Shown: piece by piece, positions 6,627 through 12,369 of the stretch
Layout of the letters: the number at the start of each line of letters is the position of its first letter
How positions within the stretch are numbered: position 1 is the stretch's first letter
Origin: a virus
Reading direction: 5' to 3' (one strand)
DNA length: 64,000 nucleotides
IMG/VR virus record: IMGVR_UViG_3300046007_003718
Span: 46,396-110,395 of that record
Program-made: the position numbers and the translations under genes
The notes under the pieces: generated by a model
Database searches by the model: none
Seen by the model: only the letters and a program-made list of their open reading frames with translations
What the model was told of the DNA's origin: nothing

Positions 6627-6936
6627 CGTCGTCCTCGTCCATCTCAAAGTCGAACTCCACGATGAGGCGAGCGACACGACCATCGTTGTCGTACTCAACG
6701 AACACCGGATAAACGCCGTCACCCCAGCCGGTGCTGGTGCAGACCGCATCAGAAAAACGACCCTGAGTAGAGAACTGCCCCGCCCGCTCGTCGCTCAGGC
6801 TAGCCGCACAAGCGCGACCATATGGGGAATCCTCACCGTACTCGCCGTCAAGGACGTAGCAGGGGTCCACAACGAACACCTGACCAGAATCAACGGGAAC
6901 CTGTCCCACCTTCACGCGCATACCAGACCTACTCAT
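6613..6936 (-). CDS. Phage protein with DPCYV motif, 107 aa
   Basis: The segment VPVDSGQVFVVDPCYV (residues 13-28) resembles a family of small phage proteins that carry a 'VDSGQL...DPcY' signature; I recall them as DUF4241-related but cannot check. The remainder is beta-rich and ends in a run of Asp/Glu. First gene behind the promoter at 6965-6994; function unknown. Confidence 0.7.
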   Translation of the reverse strand: MSRSGMRVKVGQVPVDSGQVFVVDPCYVLDGEYGEDSPYGRACAASLSDERAGQFSTQGRFSDAVCTSTGWGDGVYPVFVEYDNDGRVARLIVEFDFEMDEDDDEDY

Positions 6937-6964
6937 TACTGCCTCCTTTGTTGCTTGCTCGTCA

Positions 6965-6994
6965 AGTGTAGCAGATCAAGTCTGCCGATTGCAA
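6965..6994 (-). promoter_or_regulatory. Promoter, TTGCAA-N18-TACACT
   Basis: TTGCAA (6989-6994) and TACACT (6965-6970). The leader has the same GACGAGCAAGCAA sequence as at 5448, but the 5' arm of the inverted repeat is changed. Confidence 0.65.
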
Positions 6995-7002
6995 CTACTC
7001 GT

Positions 7003-7194
7003 TTAGATGCGGGTACGCTTGCTGCGCTGATTGACCCTCATCAGAATCTCGTAAACCTCAGCCTCATTCACCGCCTCATGCAGAGAATCAAACTCAGCAT
7101 CCGTGAACTCGCTCTCATCAATCACGATAAGATCATCCTCGTCGCATCCACCCCAACTGCCGTCAGCGGCGCTCATCCAGATCACACGACCCAT
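7003..7194 (-). CDS. Hypothetical protein, 63 aa
   Basis: An acidic middle (residues 18-50) and a basic C-terminus (NQRSKRTRI). Starts two bases after the upstream gene. Its stop is followed by ACGAG and a promoter, the usual gene-end pattern of this arm. Unrecognised. Confidence 0.7.
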   Translation of the reverse strand: MGRVIWMSAADGSWGGCDEDDLIVIDESEFTDAEFDSLHEAVNEAEVYEILMRVNQRSKRTRI

Positions 7195-7196
7195 GA

Positions 7197-7454
7197 CTAG
7201 GCCTCCCGAATGATCGTAGAGATATACTCAGCGAGCATACCACGCTCATCAGAGTCGTCAGGAAGGGGAATAACGATGCTGCCCACATTGGTCTTAGTGC
7301 CGTGGGCAGTCGTGGACTCAATCAGGATGTTTATACGACCACCCGGCTTGGCAAAGATGCCGACCTCGTAAGTGCGAGCGTAATCCTTTCCTGCATCACG
7401 CTCCACCTTGTAGATATAGGCCACACCGTTTACATCGTTATTGGTACCAATCAT
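7197..7454 (-). CDS. Hypothetical beta-rich protein, 85 aa
   Basis: Alternating hydrophobic/polar residues through most of the length suggest a small beta barrel or sheet (VAYIYKVERD, GRINILIEST, VGSIVIPLPD), ending in a helix. Located directly after the gene at 7456-7872. Confidence 0.7.
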   Translation of the reverse strand: MIGTNNDVNGVAYIYKVERDAGKDYARTYEVGIFAKPGGRINILIESTTAHGTKTNVGSIVIPLPDDSDERGMLAEYISTIIREA

Positions 7455-7455
7455 A

Positions 7456-7872
7456 TTATGCCTTCCTTTCGTAAGAATCGTACTTTTCGTTTAGAATCGG
7501 TCGAAACTTCTGCTCAACAAGCGCCTGAGCAGTTTCATACACTTCCTGAGCAAATGCGTTTGTCCACGCCCCGGTCATATCAAAAGAGTCAGGGAGATAA
7601 GTGTCGAACAACTCATCCACCAACTCGCAGGGAGAGGGCCAATAAACGCTGTCCACGTTCTTATCCCAATACTCCCATGCGATGTTAGCGAATACCTTGC
7701 CCACATACTCTGCATTGTTATTGGAATAAATGACCACACCATAGATGCTCCCATCGAAGGGGTCCACATACGGAGTAAAGGTGATGCCTGCATCGTACTC
7801 CACGGTCTCCTGAAAAGTCTCGCGGAAGTCTTGCAGCACAGCCTTGCTAACAGAACCATAGGACTCACACAT
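7456..7872 (-). CDS. Hypothetical protein, 138 aa
   Basis: The ATG at 7872 is used because it overlaps the upstream stop (TAATG); a longer reading adds four residues only. The product has a beta segment around residues 30-60 and helical flanks, with several Trp and Tyr. Unrecognised. Confidence 0.7.
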   Translation of the reverse strand: MCESYGSVSKAVLQDFRETFQETVEYDAGITFTPYVDPFDGSIYGVVIYSNNNAEYVGKVFANIAWEYWDKNVDSVYWPSPCELVDELFDTYLPDSFDMTGAWTNAFAQEVYETAQALVEQKFRPILNEKYDSYERKA

Positions 7873-8027
7873 TAGGCATCCCACCCACTCACGCGGGCCT
7901 GCTGCTTGGCCTTACGGCGCTGGGTCTTGCGACTCTGGATGCCATGCGTCTGAGAGTGCATGATAGCGAACCGCTGGCCGGTCGTGCTGGTGTCCTGCCG
8001 GAACTTCTTTCGCTGCTTGTTGGTCAC
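7872..8027 (-). CDS. Small basic protein, 51 aa, GTG start
   Basis: AAAGGAG lies six bases before GTG at 8027; the ATG two codons earlier would have no spacing. About a third of residues are Lys/Arg (KQRKKFRQD, SRKTQRRKAKQQAR). RNA or DNA binding is plausible but not shown. First gene behind the promoter at 8056-8084. Confidence 0.65.
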   Translation of the reverse strand: MTNKQRKKFRQDTSTTGQRFAIMHSQTHGIQSRKTQRRKAKQQARVSGWDA

Positions 8028-8055
8028 GATCATCTCCTTTGCTTGATGCTCTAGC

Positions 8056-8084
8056 ATCATACAGTATGGAATCCAAAAGTGCAA
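8056..8084 (-). promoter_or_regulatory. Promoter, TTGCAC-N17-TATGAT
   Basis: TTGCAC (8079-8084) and TATGAT (8056-8061). The inverted repeat here is GATGC-TAGA-GCATC, different in sequence from its neighbours but the same in pairing. Confidence 0.75.
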
Positions 8085-8092
8085 CTGCTCGT

Positions 8093-8302
8093 TTATTTGC
8101 CTTCCTCTAGGGCAATCAGAGCATTGACAATCTTGCGGGCCTTCTCCTCTGCTTGCTTCATGTAAACGCTACGGTCGCCCTTCACATCCTTACGGACAAC
8201 GATGATACAGACCTCTCCACCCTCCTCATCCATGACCTCAATATGGTCTGCATGAGGAAGGGCAAAGTCGGGTTCCTCGTTCCAATACCAAGCATACATC
8301 AT
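8093..8302 (-). CDS. Hypothetical protein, 69 aa
   Basis: Double ATG start after GGTGATTTAG. Aromatic N-terminus (MMYAWYWNEEPDF), a beta segment GEVCIIVVRKD in the middle and a charged C-terminal helix. Unrecognised. Confidence 0.7.
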   Translation of the reverse strand: MMYAWYWNEEPDFALPHADHIEVMDEEGGEVCIIVVRKDVKGDRSVYMKQAEEKARKIVNALIALEEGK

Positions 8303-8311
8303 CTAAATCAC

Positions 8312-8779
8312 CTATCCGTAGATGAGCCGACCGAACACAGCAATCTGAACCAGAACATCGGCGCAGTCTGCGTCAAGATAGCCGGGGTCGTTCTCACGAA
8401 GGGCACGCTGAATGTAGCCGGTGATGCTGGTGTTAGCAGGAGGCTCCTCCTGAACAAAGGTCTGGAAAGCCTTAGTCAGATTCTCAGCATTGACCGTATA
8501 AATAGGGGATTCGGTCTCAGCCACATCCTCATTCTCGCGGAGAGTAACCTCGTACCACAGTTCATCAAGAATGTCTCCACTCTCAGGCTTAGTTACCTTA
8601 ATGTTTAGAGCGTCAGCCCAATAGAAGGAAGCGCCATAGGAACCATCAAAAGCCCCGACAAGCACAGCGTCCACCATATGCGCGGTAATAGGAAGGGTCG
8701 TCGTGACCACACCAACCACCGTGGACTTGTCGTACTTCTCCTCTAGAGCCTTAAGACTCTCCGATACATAGTCACTCAT
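8312..8779 (-). CDS. Hypothetical protein, 155 aa
   Basis: GGAGCAAT precedes the ATG at 8779. Mixed alpha/beta composition, one short low-complexity Val/Thr strand (VVGVVTTTLPIT) near residue 22, acidic throughout. Unrecognised; first of two genes behind the promoter at 8809-8837. Confidence 0.7.
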   Translation of the reverse strand: MSDYVSESLKALEEKYDKSTVVGVVTTTLPITAHMVDAVLVGAFDGSYGASFYWADALNIKVTKPESGDILDELWYEVTLRENEDVAETESPIYTVNAENLTKAFQTFVQEEPPANTSITGYIQRALRENDPGYLDADCADVLVQIAVFGRLIYG

Positions 8780-8808
8780 ATTGCTCCTTTCGTTTTCCAT
8801 CTGAATAG

Positions 8809-8837
8809 ATGGTATCAGATCAACCAACCAACTGCAA
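8809..8837 (-). promoter_or_regulatory. Promoter, TTGCAG-N17-TACCAT
   Basis: TTGCAG (8832-8837) and TACCAT (8809-8814), with CCATCT..AGATGG as the inverted repeat downstream. Confidence 0.6.
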
Positions 8838-8845
8838 CTACTCGT

Positions 8846-9082
8846 TTATACTCCACGCCAACCAGAACAGGTGCCGCATGTGCAACAGCAACTTGTGGGG
8901 GATGCAAGCCAAAGGTAAGCGATAGCCCTCTCAGCATAACGTCCTTTACTATCGGCACAATAAATACGCTGCCAAATAGAGATTGTATCATCGCAGAAGT
9001 AACGCCTATGGGGGTTATCCCATGCCCTCTTATAGATAGGCTTATTAAACCACTCATTATTAGAGCATCCACATCCACACAT
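8846..9082 (-). CDS. Cys-rich protein next to tRNA-like RNA, 78 aa
   Basis: Ten Cys in 78 residues: CGCGC at residues 2-6 and a C-terminal cluster SCCCTCGTC, with two single Cys between. These could bind zinc or a metal cluster. AAAGGAGG lies seven bases before ATG. The gene starts 25 bases after the tRNA-like element, so both should be on the RNA released by the hammerhead ribozyme. I do not recognise the family; a protein partner for that RNA is speculation. Confidence 0.75.
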   Translation of the reverse strand: MCGCGCSNNEWFNKPIYKRAWDNPHRRYFCDDTISIWQRIYCADSKGRYAERAIAYLWLASPTSCCCTCGTCSGWRGV

Positions 9083-9107
9083 AAAAGCCTCCTTTAATGA
9101 TTTATAC

Positions 9108-9201
9108 TACCCCTAGCGGGAGTCGAACCCGCGATAAACTTCCGCGTAAGCCAAGCGTCCTTGTGCGTTACCGGCGTCGTTGCCGCTAGACCATTAGGGG
9201 C
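9108..9201 (-). ncRNA. tRNA-like cloverleaf lacking a normal anticodon arm
   Basis: The 94-base element has a 7-bp acceptor stem (GCCCCTA/TAGGGGT), a D arm (GTC/GAC with a TAGCGGCAAC loop), and a perfect T arm at 9132-9116 (GCGGG-TTCGACT-CCCGC). No 5-bp stem with a 7-base anticodon loop can be formed. Instead bases 9174-9142 fold as a rod: CCG/CGG, GTAA/TTAC, GC/GC and CAAG/CTTG, with three single-base bulges and a GACG tetraloop. There is one extra base between acceptor and D stem, position 8 is A rather than U, and no CCA is encoded. It could be a non-decoding tRNA mimic, a degenerate tRNA, or a tRNA with an insert in the anticodon arm. Confidence 0.7.
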
Positions 9202-9451
9202 ATGAGTATTATAGACGGTTCCACAATCAAGTCAAAGGTAGGCTTGACGTAACAATGCCCGCTCCCTGCTCACCCGTCACCGACAACCGATTCCTTTAGT
9301 TTACTTATTATTAGTATAAATGGCTCTCGCGCCTAACGTCCCATATTGGTTGTTAGGATTTCCCGACCTACCAATCGGTTTCTTACGGAGATTCCTCCAC
9401 CCCACTAGGTCAAGAGTGGTAGCCCTCGCCTAGTAGGTCGTGAGAACCGCT
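9202..9451 (-). ncRNA. Structured non-coding RNA between ribozyme and tRNA-like element
   Basis: About 250 bases with no credible ORF on the coding strand. Perfect complementary segments include CGACCTAC (9440-9433) with 9371-9364, AACCGATT (9380-9373) with 9292-9285, CCTAAC (9357-9352) with 9337-9332, GGAG-GAAT-CTCC at 9398-9387, GTCAA (9248-9244) with 9235-9231, and GACGG (9278-9274) with 9218-9214. The first two interleave and would form a pseudoknot. The 5' end would be set by hammerhead cleavage after 9452 and the 3' end by processing at the tRNA-like 5' end. I do not recognise the RNA family. Confidence 0.6.
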
Positions 9452-9497
9452 GACGCCTCTCGGCGTTTCGTCCTATCAGGACTCGTCAGAGCGGCTA
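9445..9497 (-). ncRNA. Hammerhead ribozyme, stem I open
   Basis: All conserved elements are present in order. Stem I is CCGCT (9494-9490) with AGCGG (9451-9447), extended by a G-U and an A-U pair. The core is CTGACGA (9489-9483). Stem II is GTCC-TGATA-GGAC (9482-9470), followed by GAAA (9469-9466). Stem III is CGCC-GAGA-GGCG (9465-9454). TC follows, with the predicted cut after C9452. This fits the consensus CUGANGA, stem II, GAAA, stem III, UH. The ends open at stem I, as in type I hammerheads. Its 5' part overlaps the last codons and stop of the gene at 9476-9646, so cleavage would separate that mRNA from the downstream RNA. Confidence 0.93.
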
Positions 9498-9646
9498 GTT
9501 GCCATTACCTTCTTATGAACCTGCATAACCCAACCATCCTCAAAGTCGTGAGCATCACACGCCTCGCCAAGACTTTCGTAGGGGCCATAAGCCATGTACC
9601 CCGTAGAGAGATTACCGACAAGAAATACAAAAGTGTAGTCACCCAT
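9476..9646 (-). CDS. Hypothetical protein ending inside the ribozyme, 56 aa
   Basis: The ATG at 9646 (MGDYTFVFLV) follows AAAGGAGATAG. The small product looks alpha/beta and ends SRSDES. The last seven codons and the TGA also encode stem I, the catalytic core and half of stem II of the hammerhead, so the C-terminal residues may be constrained by RNA structure rather than protein function. Ribosomes reaching the stop would unfold the ribozyme, so translation could regulate cleavage (inference). Confidence 0.75.
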   Translation of the reverse strand: MGDYTFVFLVGNLSTGYMAYGPYESLGEACDAHDFEDGWVMQVHKKVMATSRSDES

Positions 9647-9676
9647 GAATCTATCTCCTTTCTCGCTTGCCCAACA

Positions 9677-9705
9677 AGCATACAGCACTCAATCTAGAAA
9701 TGCAA
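9677..9705 (-). promoter_or_regulatory. Promoter for the hammerhead/tRNA-like operon
   Basis: TTGCAT (9700-9705), 17 bases, TATGCT (9677-9682), followed by GCTTG-TTGGG-CAAGC. It would drive the gene at 9476-9646, the ribozyme, the structured RNA, the tRNA-like element and the gene at 8846-9082. Confidence 0.8.
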
Positions 9706-9708
9706 GCC

Positions 9709-9966
9709 TTAGTCGGACTCTGAATAAACGTAACTGACCTCTCCCGAAAGATGATCTGAATGGCGATCATCAAAGAAACGATTGTCGTAAGTACCCCAGA
9801 CTTCCTCTCCGGGGACATTAGACGCTGCTGCTTTAGACGCATCAAGGATAGAGTTAGCCAAACTCATAGCCTCGTCTGGATAGAGAGATAGGATAAACCC
9901 GAAAGTGCTATCTCCCGAATCAATCACAACTTGGTCCTCCACAACTGAAACATAGAACTTACTCAT
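9709..9966 (-). CDS. Hypothetical protein, 85 aa
   Basis: The ATG at 9966 is preceded by GGAGTGAGT and lies about 33 bases behind the promoter at 10000-10028. The first 30 residues are beta-like (KFYVSVVEDQVVIDSG), then a helix and an acidic C-terminus. Unrecognised. Confidence 0.75.
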   Translation of the reverse strand: MSKFYVSVVEDQVVIDSGDSTFGFILSLYPDEAMSLANSILDASKAAASNVPGEEVWGTYDNRFFDDRHSDHLSGEVSYVYSESD

Positions 9967-9999
9967 ACTCACTCCAAAGTCTGCTTGCCACACACCTGT

Positions 10000-10028
10000 A
10001 GATTAGCAGCCCCCTATCCCCGTGTCAA
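10000..10028 (-). promoter_or_regulatory. Consensus promoter with -35 in a terminator loop
   Basis: TTGACA (10023-10028), 17 bases, TAATCT (10000-10005). The -35 hexamer occupies most of the loop of the 12-bp hairpin at 10009-10040. Confidence 0.75.
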
Positions 10029-10040
10029 GGGATAGGGGGC
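10009..10040 (-). terminator. 12-bp hairpin after 10048-10536
   Basis: A perfect 12-bp inverted repeat (GCCCCCTATCCC and complement, eight-base loop) begins seven bases after the stop of the gene at 10048-10536. There is no U-run. It overlaps the -35 and most of the spacer of the next promoter. Confidence 0.65.
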
Positions 10041-10047
10041 AACCGAT

Positions 10048-10536
10048 CTAAATGGCCGCGCCGAAGAACTCGGGCTGCTCCTCTGGGGTGTCCACGGCCT
10101 GCTGCTCAAAGGCGGGAGTCGGAGTAGAGAACTGCATGAGCGAGTAGTCGCCGCTCAGGACAAGAGCGACCTTAGTGAGAATGCTCCTCAGAGCCTTATT
10201 CTCCTCCTCCACAGCCTCTAGACGCTGAATAAACTGAATGGAAACGGCCTCGTCGTCCATGCGCTCGTTGAGCATACCCTCAACGACATACTCCACACGG
10301 GAGTCGAAGTCGTCAATGTCGTCGGAATCGAAGGTGCGATAGCGAAGGGCCTCCTCAACTCCGTCAGAGAAGTCAAGGTTGTTGTCAATGTAGTCCTGCA
10401 CGCGACCATCAATGTCAGACTCATCCACGACAGTCTCAGCGATATCGCGGATAAACGACTCGCTGTTATAGACAGCCTCGGTGGCCTTCTCGTCCACCAG
10501 AGTCTCAATGTCTGCGGGCCAATCCTCAAAACTCAT
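10048..10536 (-). CDS. Hypothetical acidic protein, 162 aa
   Basis: A strongly acidic, helical protein: residues 1-85 are rich in Asp/Glu, and a coiled-coil-like segment with the core LEAVEEENKALRSILTKVA lies near residue 110. The C-terminal 35 residues are Pro/Gln-rich and probably disordered. Possibly a DNA mimic or adaptor, but nothing specific supports this. Behind the promoter at 10569-10596. Confidence 0.75.
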   Translation of the reverse strand: MSFEDWPADIETLVDEKATEAVYNSESFIRDIAETVVDESDIDGRVQDYIDNNLDFSDGVEEALRYRTFDSDDIDDFDSRVEYVVEGMLNERMDDEAVSIQFIQRLEAVEEENKALRSILTKVALVLSGDYSLMQFSTPTPAFEQQAVDTPEEQPEFFGAAI

Positions 10537-10568
10537 TACAGTCTCCTCTCGTTGATTGCTTCCCTAGA

Positions 10569-10596
10569 AGCATACAGTATGGATTCTAAAAGTCAA
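10569..10596 (-). promoter_or_regulatory. Promoter, TTGACT-N16-TATGCT
   Basis: TTGACT (10591-10596) and TATGCT (10569-10574). The downstream inverted repeat is GCTTC-TAGG-GAAGC. Confidence 0.75.
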
Positions 10597-10599
10597 GGG

Positions 10600-11019
10600 C
10601 TAGTGCCAACCCTCGTCCTGCTCATCTAAACACTCAGTCAGAGCCGCGATAGCACTCTCCAAAGCGGGAGGGGTATAATCCAGACCAGCAATCGTGCCAT
10701 TGATTAGCGCACGAATCTCGTCCTCGTACAGATAAACAGGCATCTGCCCCTCATCAAGCACGTTTTCCCAATCGCTAGAGATAACGCTAAGAGATGCAAC
10801 TCCGCTCAGAGGCACGACGCACTCGTAAACAGGAGCAGCATCGCGGATAAACGACCGTCTTGCCATGAAAGGCTTACCCACAGAAAGATGCTTCTGAAAA
10901 TCAATAAGACGACGCTGCTTTGCAGGCTCGGGATTCTCCCTAGCCCACTCAGTAGTGTTCTCCCAATCAGTATAAAGGGTGCGCCCATCAACAGTACGAA
11001 TCTGGATGTAAGAACTCAC
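10600..11019 (-). CDS. Hypothetical protein, 139 aa, GTG start
   Basis: Starts at GTG overlapping the upstream stop (TAGTG). Begins with strand-like SSYIQIRTVDGRTLYTDWEN; the C-terminus is helical and acidic with one Cys. Unrecognised. Confidence 0.7.
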   Translation of the reverse strand: MSSYIQIRTVDGRTLYTDWENTTEWARENPEPAKQRRLIDFQKHLSVGKPFMARRSFIRDAAPVYECVVPLSGVASLSVISSDWENVLDEGQMPVYLYEDEIRALINGTIAGLDYTPPALESAIAALTECLDEQDEGWH

Positions 11020-11183
11020 TACTCCACCTCAATATCGTTAGAAAACTTCATAACGTCCCAGCCATAATAACCCTCAATCAGAGAAGCGGCCTCCTCAATC
11101 GCAACCTCCCGGTCAAAATCAGGAGGAGCAATCACCGAAGTTGTGAGGGTGAAATAATCTCCAATAAAAGTCACATTCATCAT
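11019..11183 (-). CDS. Small conserved phage protein, 54 aa
   Basis: The sequence GDYFTLTTSVIAPPDFD and the end GYYGWDVMKFSNDIEVE match a pattern I know from many small actinobacteriophage proteins; no role is established to my knowledge. AGGAGATGGATAG precedes the double ATG. It is the first gene of its operon and couples to the next by TAGTG. Confidence 0.75.
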   Translation of the reverse strand: MMNVTFIGDYFTLTTSVIAPPDFDREVAIEEAASLIEGYYGWDVMKFSNDIEVE

Positions 11184-11218
11184 CTATCCATCTCCTTTCA
11201 TCGCTACGGGAGTAGCGT

Positions 11219-11224
11219 AGCATA
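11219..11224 (-). promoter_or_regulatory. Weak promoter candidate (-10 only)
   Basis: TATGCT lies 36 bases before the gene at 11019-11183 and is followed by a GCTAC..GTAGC inverted repeat as at other array promoters, but no good -35 is seen at 16-18 bases. Confidence 0.35.
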
Positions 11225-11227
11225 GAA

Positions 11228-11761
11228 TCACTTAACAGGCAAGGTCCGAAGGTGACGGACCCTATCTCTTGCCCAACGCCTACGAGGCTCGGTAAACGGG
11301 TAGTTGTTCTCAATGCAACCATCCAGCATCTCCAAAACCCTGCTCTCGTCAGACCCCGTTTGTACCGCGAAGTCGTGAATCATCCCGCGAGCGATCTTAA
11401 GGTCGTGAAGGTTCTTTTCCCTGAGAAGTTTACGGTCGTCAGTAGCCTTGTTCTTACGAGCCTGCCGAATAAGACGCTTGGCCTCATCCTTTACCTCACC
11501 AACAAGGTGCTTGTTTGCACCAAGGAAGGTCTCAATGCAGTTGGAACCGGCGATGAGGTCGCCCCCATTGTCCACATCAGAAAGGTGGAACTCATACCGG
11601 ATTCCACCGTGACCACACACCTCGCAGGTAGTGTAGTTACCGGGACCGCGATCAACAGCCCCGACAAGACGAAGCCGGTGAGCATCCCTCTGCTCCTCGG
11701 GAACACGAATGTCCTCAAAGAACTTCTGGATACCACCGGCCTGTCGCTTGCTGAACTCCAT
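11228..11761 (-). CDS. Zinc-finger protein, 177 aa
   Basis: CEVCGHGGIRYEFHL near residue 45 and GSNCIETFL near residue 72 fit a treble-clef-like zinc site. Similar proteins with a CxxC..IRY..G..C pattern are widespread in phages, function unknown. The second half is basic and helical (RLIRQARKNKATDDRKLLREK), which could contact nucleic acid. Behind the promoter at 11792-11820. Confidence 0.75.
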   Translation of the reverse strand: MEFSKRQAGGIQKFFEDIRVPEEQRDAHRLRLVGAVDRGPGNYTTCEVCGHGGIRYEFHLSDVDNGGDLIAGSNCIETFLGANKHLVGEVKDEAKRLIRQARKNKATDDRKLLREKNLHDLKIARGMIHDFAVQTGSDESRVLEMLDGCIENNYPFTEPRRRWARDRVRHLRTLPVK

Positions 11762-11791
11762 TAGAATCCCCTCTCGCTTGCTTACGAAGGA

Positions 11792-11820
11792 AGCATAGCA
11801 TACCCATTAGGGGGAATCAA
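11792..11820 (-). promoter_or_regulatory. Promoter, TTGATT-N17-TATGCT
   Basis: TTGATT (11815-11820) and TATGCT (11792-11797). The -10 is duplicated as TATGCTATGCT. Confidence 0.7.
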
Positions 11821-11823
11821 GCC

Positions 11824-12183
11824 CTAGTAGTGACCATCATCATAATCACAGGGGAAATCAGGCTCGCGGGGTTCATCATCGTACCATCCACTTGCAGCCT
11901 CATACTCAGACTCAGCGATATCACAACAAGCCTCAAAACTCAACTCAGCAACGATGTATCGTTTAGATGCCTCTGGCTCATCCTTAACGATACTGTCGTA
12001 CAAACTCTGAATCTCCTCCTGAGTACCAATCTCGTCTGGAACCTTGTCGTAGTTGATGATATCTCCCGTTTCGGGGTCTGTATCATACAGCCCGTACAAA
12101 CCGCGCTCATAGACGAGTTCTGCCTGCTTCTGAAAAGAATACTCAGGCGGGTCGTAATAAGAATCTGGCATATGAAACGACAC
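11824..12183 (-). CDS. Hypothetical acidic protein, 119 aa, GTG start
   Basis: AAAGGAGGACTTGTA precedes GTG at 12183, which overlaps the upstream stop (TAGTG). Rich in Tyr, Asp and Glu, with a CC pair near residue 93 and an end reading PDFPCDYDDGHY. Unrecognised. Confidence 0.7.
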   Translation of the reverse strand: MSFHMPDSYYDPPEYSFQKQAELVYERGLYGLYDTDPETGDIINYDKVPDEIGTQEEIQSLYDSIVKDEPEASKRYIVAELSFEACCDIAESEYEAASGWYDDEPREPDFPCDYDDGHY

Positions 12184-12332
12184 TACAAGTCCTCCTTTGT
12201 AACAGGAATACAGTTTTCGCAATATGGAAGCCCCTCAGTCCAAGTAACTGCCTTGGTTGCTGGGTTAATCAGCACCACTTTGTCGGTCTCAACCGTATGA
12301 CCACACATACATACAGTAGTCTTTGTGTCCAT
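12183..12332 (-). CDS. Small zinc-binding protein, 49 aa
   Basis: CMCGHT near residue 9 and CENC near residue 40 give four Cys suited to a zinc ribbon. GAGGAGGAAAG precedes ATG. The stop is shared with the next gene's start. Role unknown. Confidence 0.7.
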   Translation of the reverse strand: MDTKTTVCMCGHTVETDKVVLINPATKAVTWTEGLPYCENCIPVTKEDL

Positions 12333-12369
12333 CTTTCCTCCTCTCCCCCTATTGCTCTGTCGCTCAGAC

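Noticed and set aside
7240-7275. Second hammerhead core (CTGACGA on the minus strand near 7260)
   Set aside because: No GAAA with flanking stems follows at the proper distance; the match is by chance inside a coding region.
9108-9201. Normal tRNA with a readable anticodon
   Set aside because: I tried class I, class II (long variable arm), selenocysteine and small-intron readings; none gives a 5-bp stem with a 7-base loop. No amino acid is assigned.
9108-9497. tmRNA, RNase P RNA or group I intron
   Set aside because: The tRNA-like part is contiguous rather than split by a tag frame, and I do not see RNase P conserved regions or the group I core.
9438-9700. Plus-strand ORF across the ribozyme
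   Set aside because: It is the mirror of the gene at 9476 and the RNA region; no ribosome site and no promoter on that strand.
11425-11450. Another CTGACGA match on the minus strand
   Set aside because: It lies in the zinc-finger gene with no stem II, GAAA or stem III.
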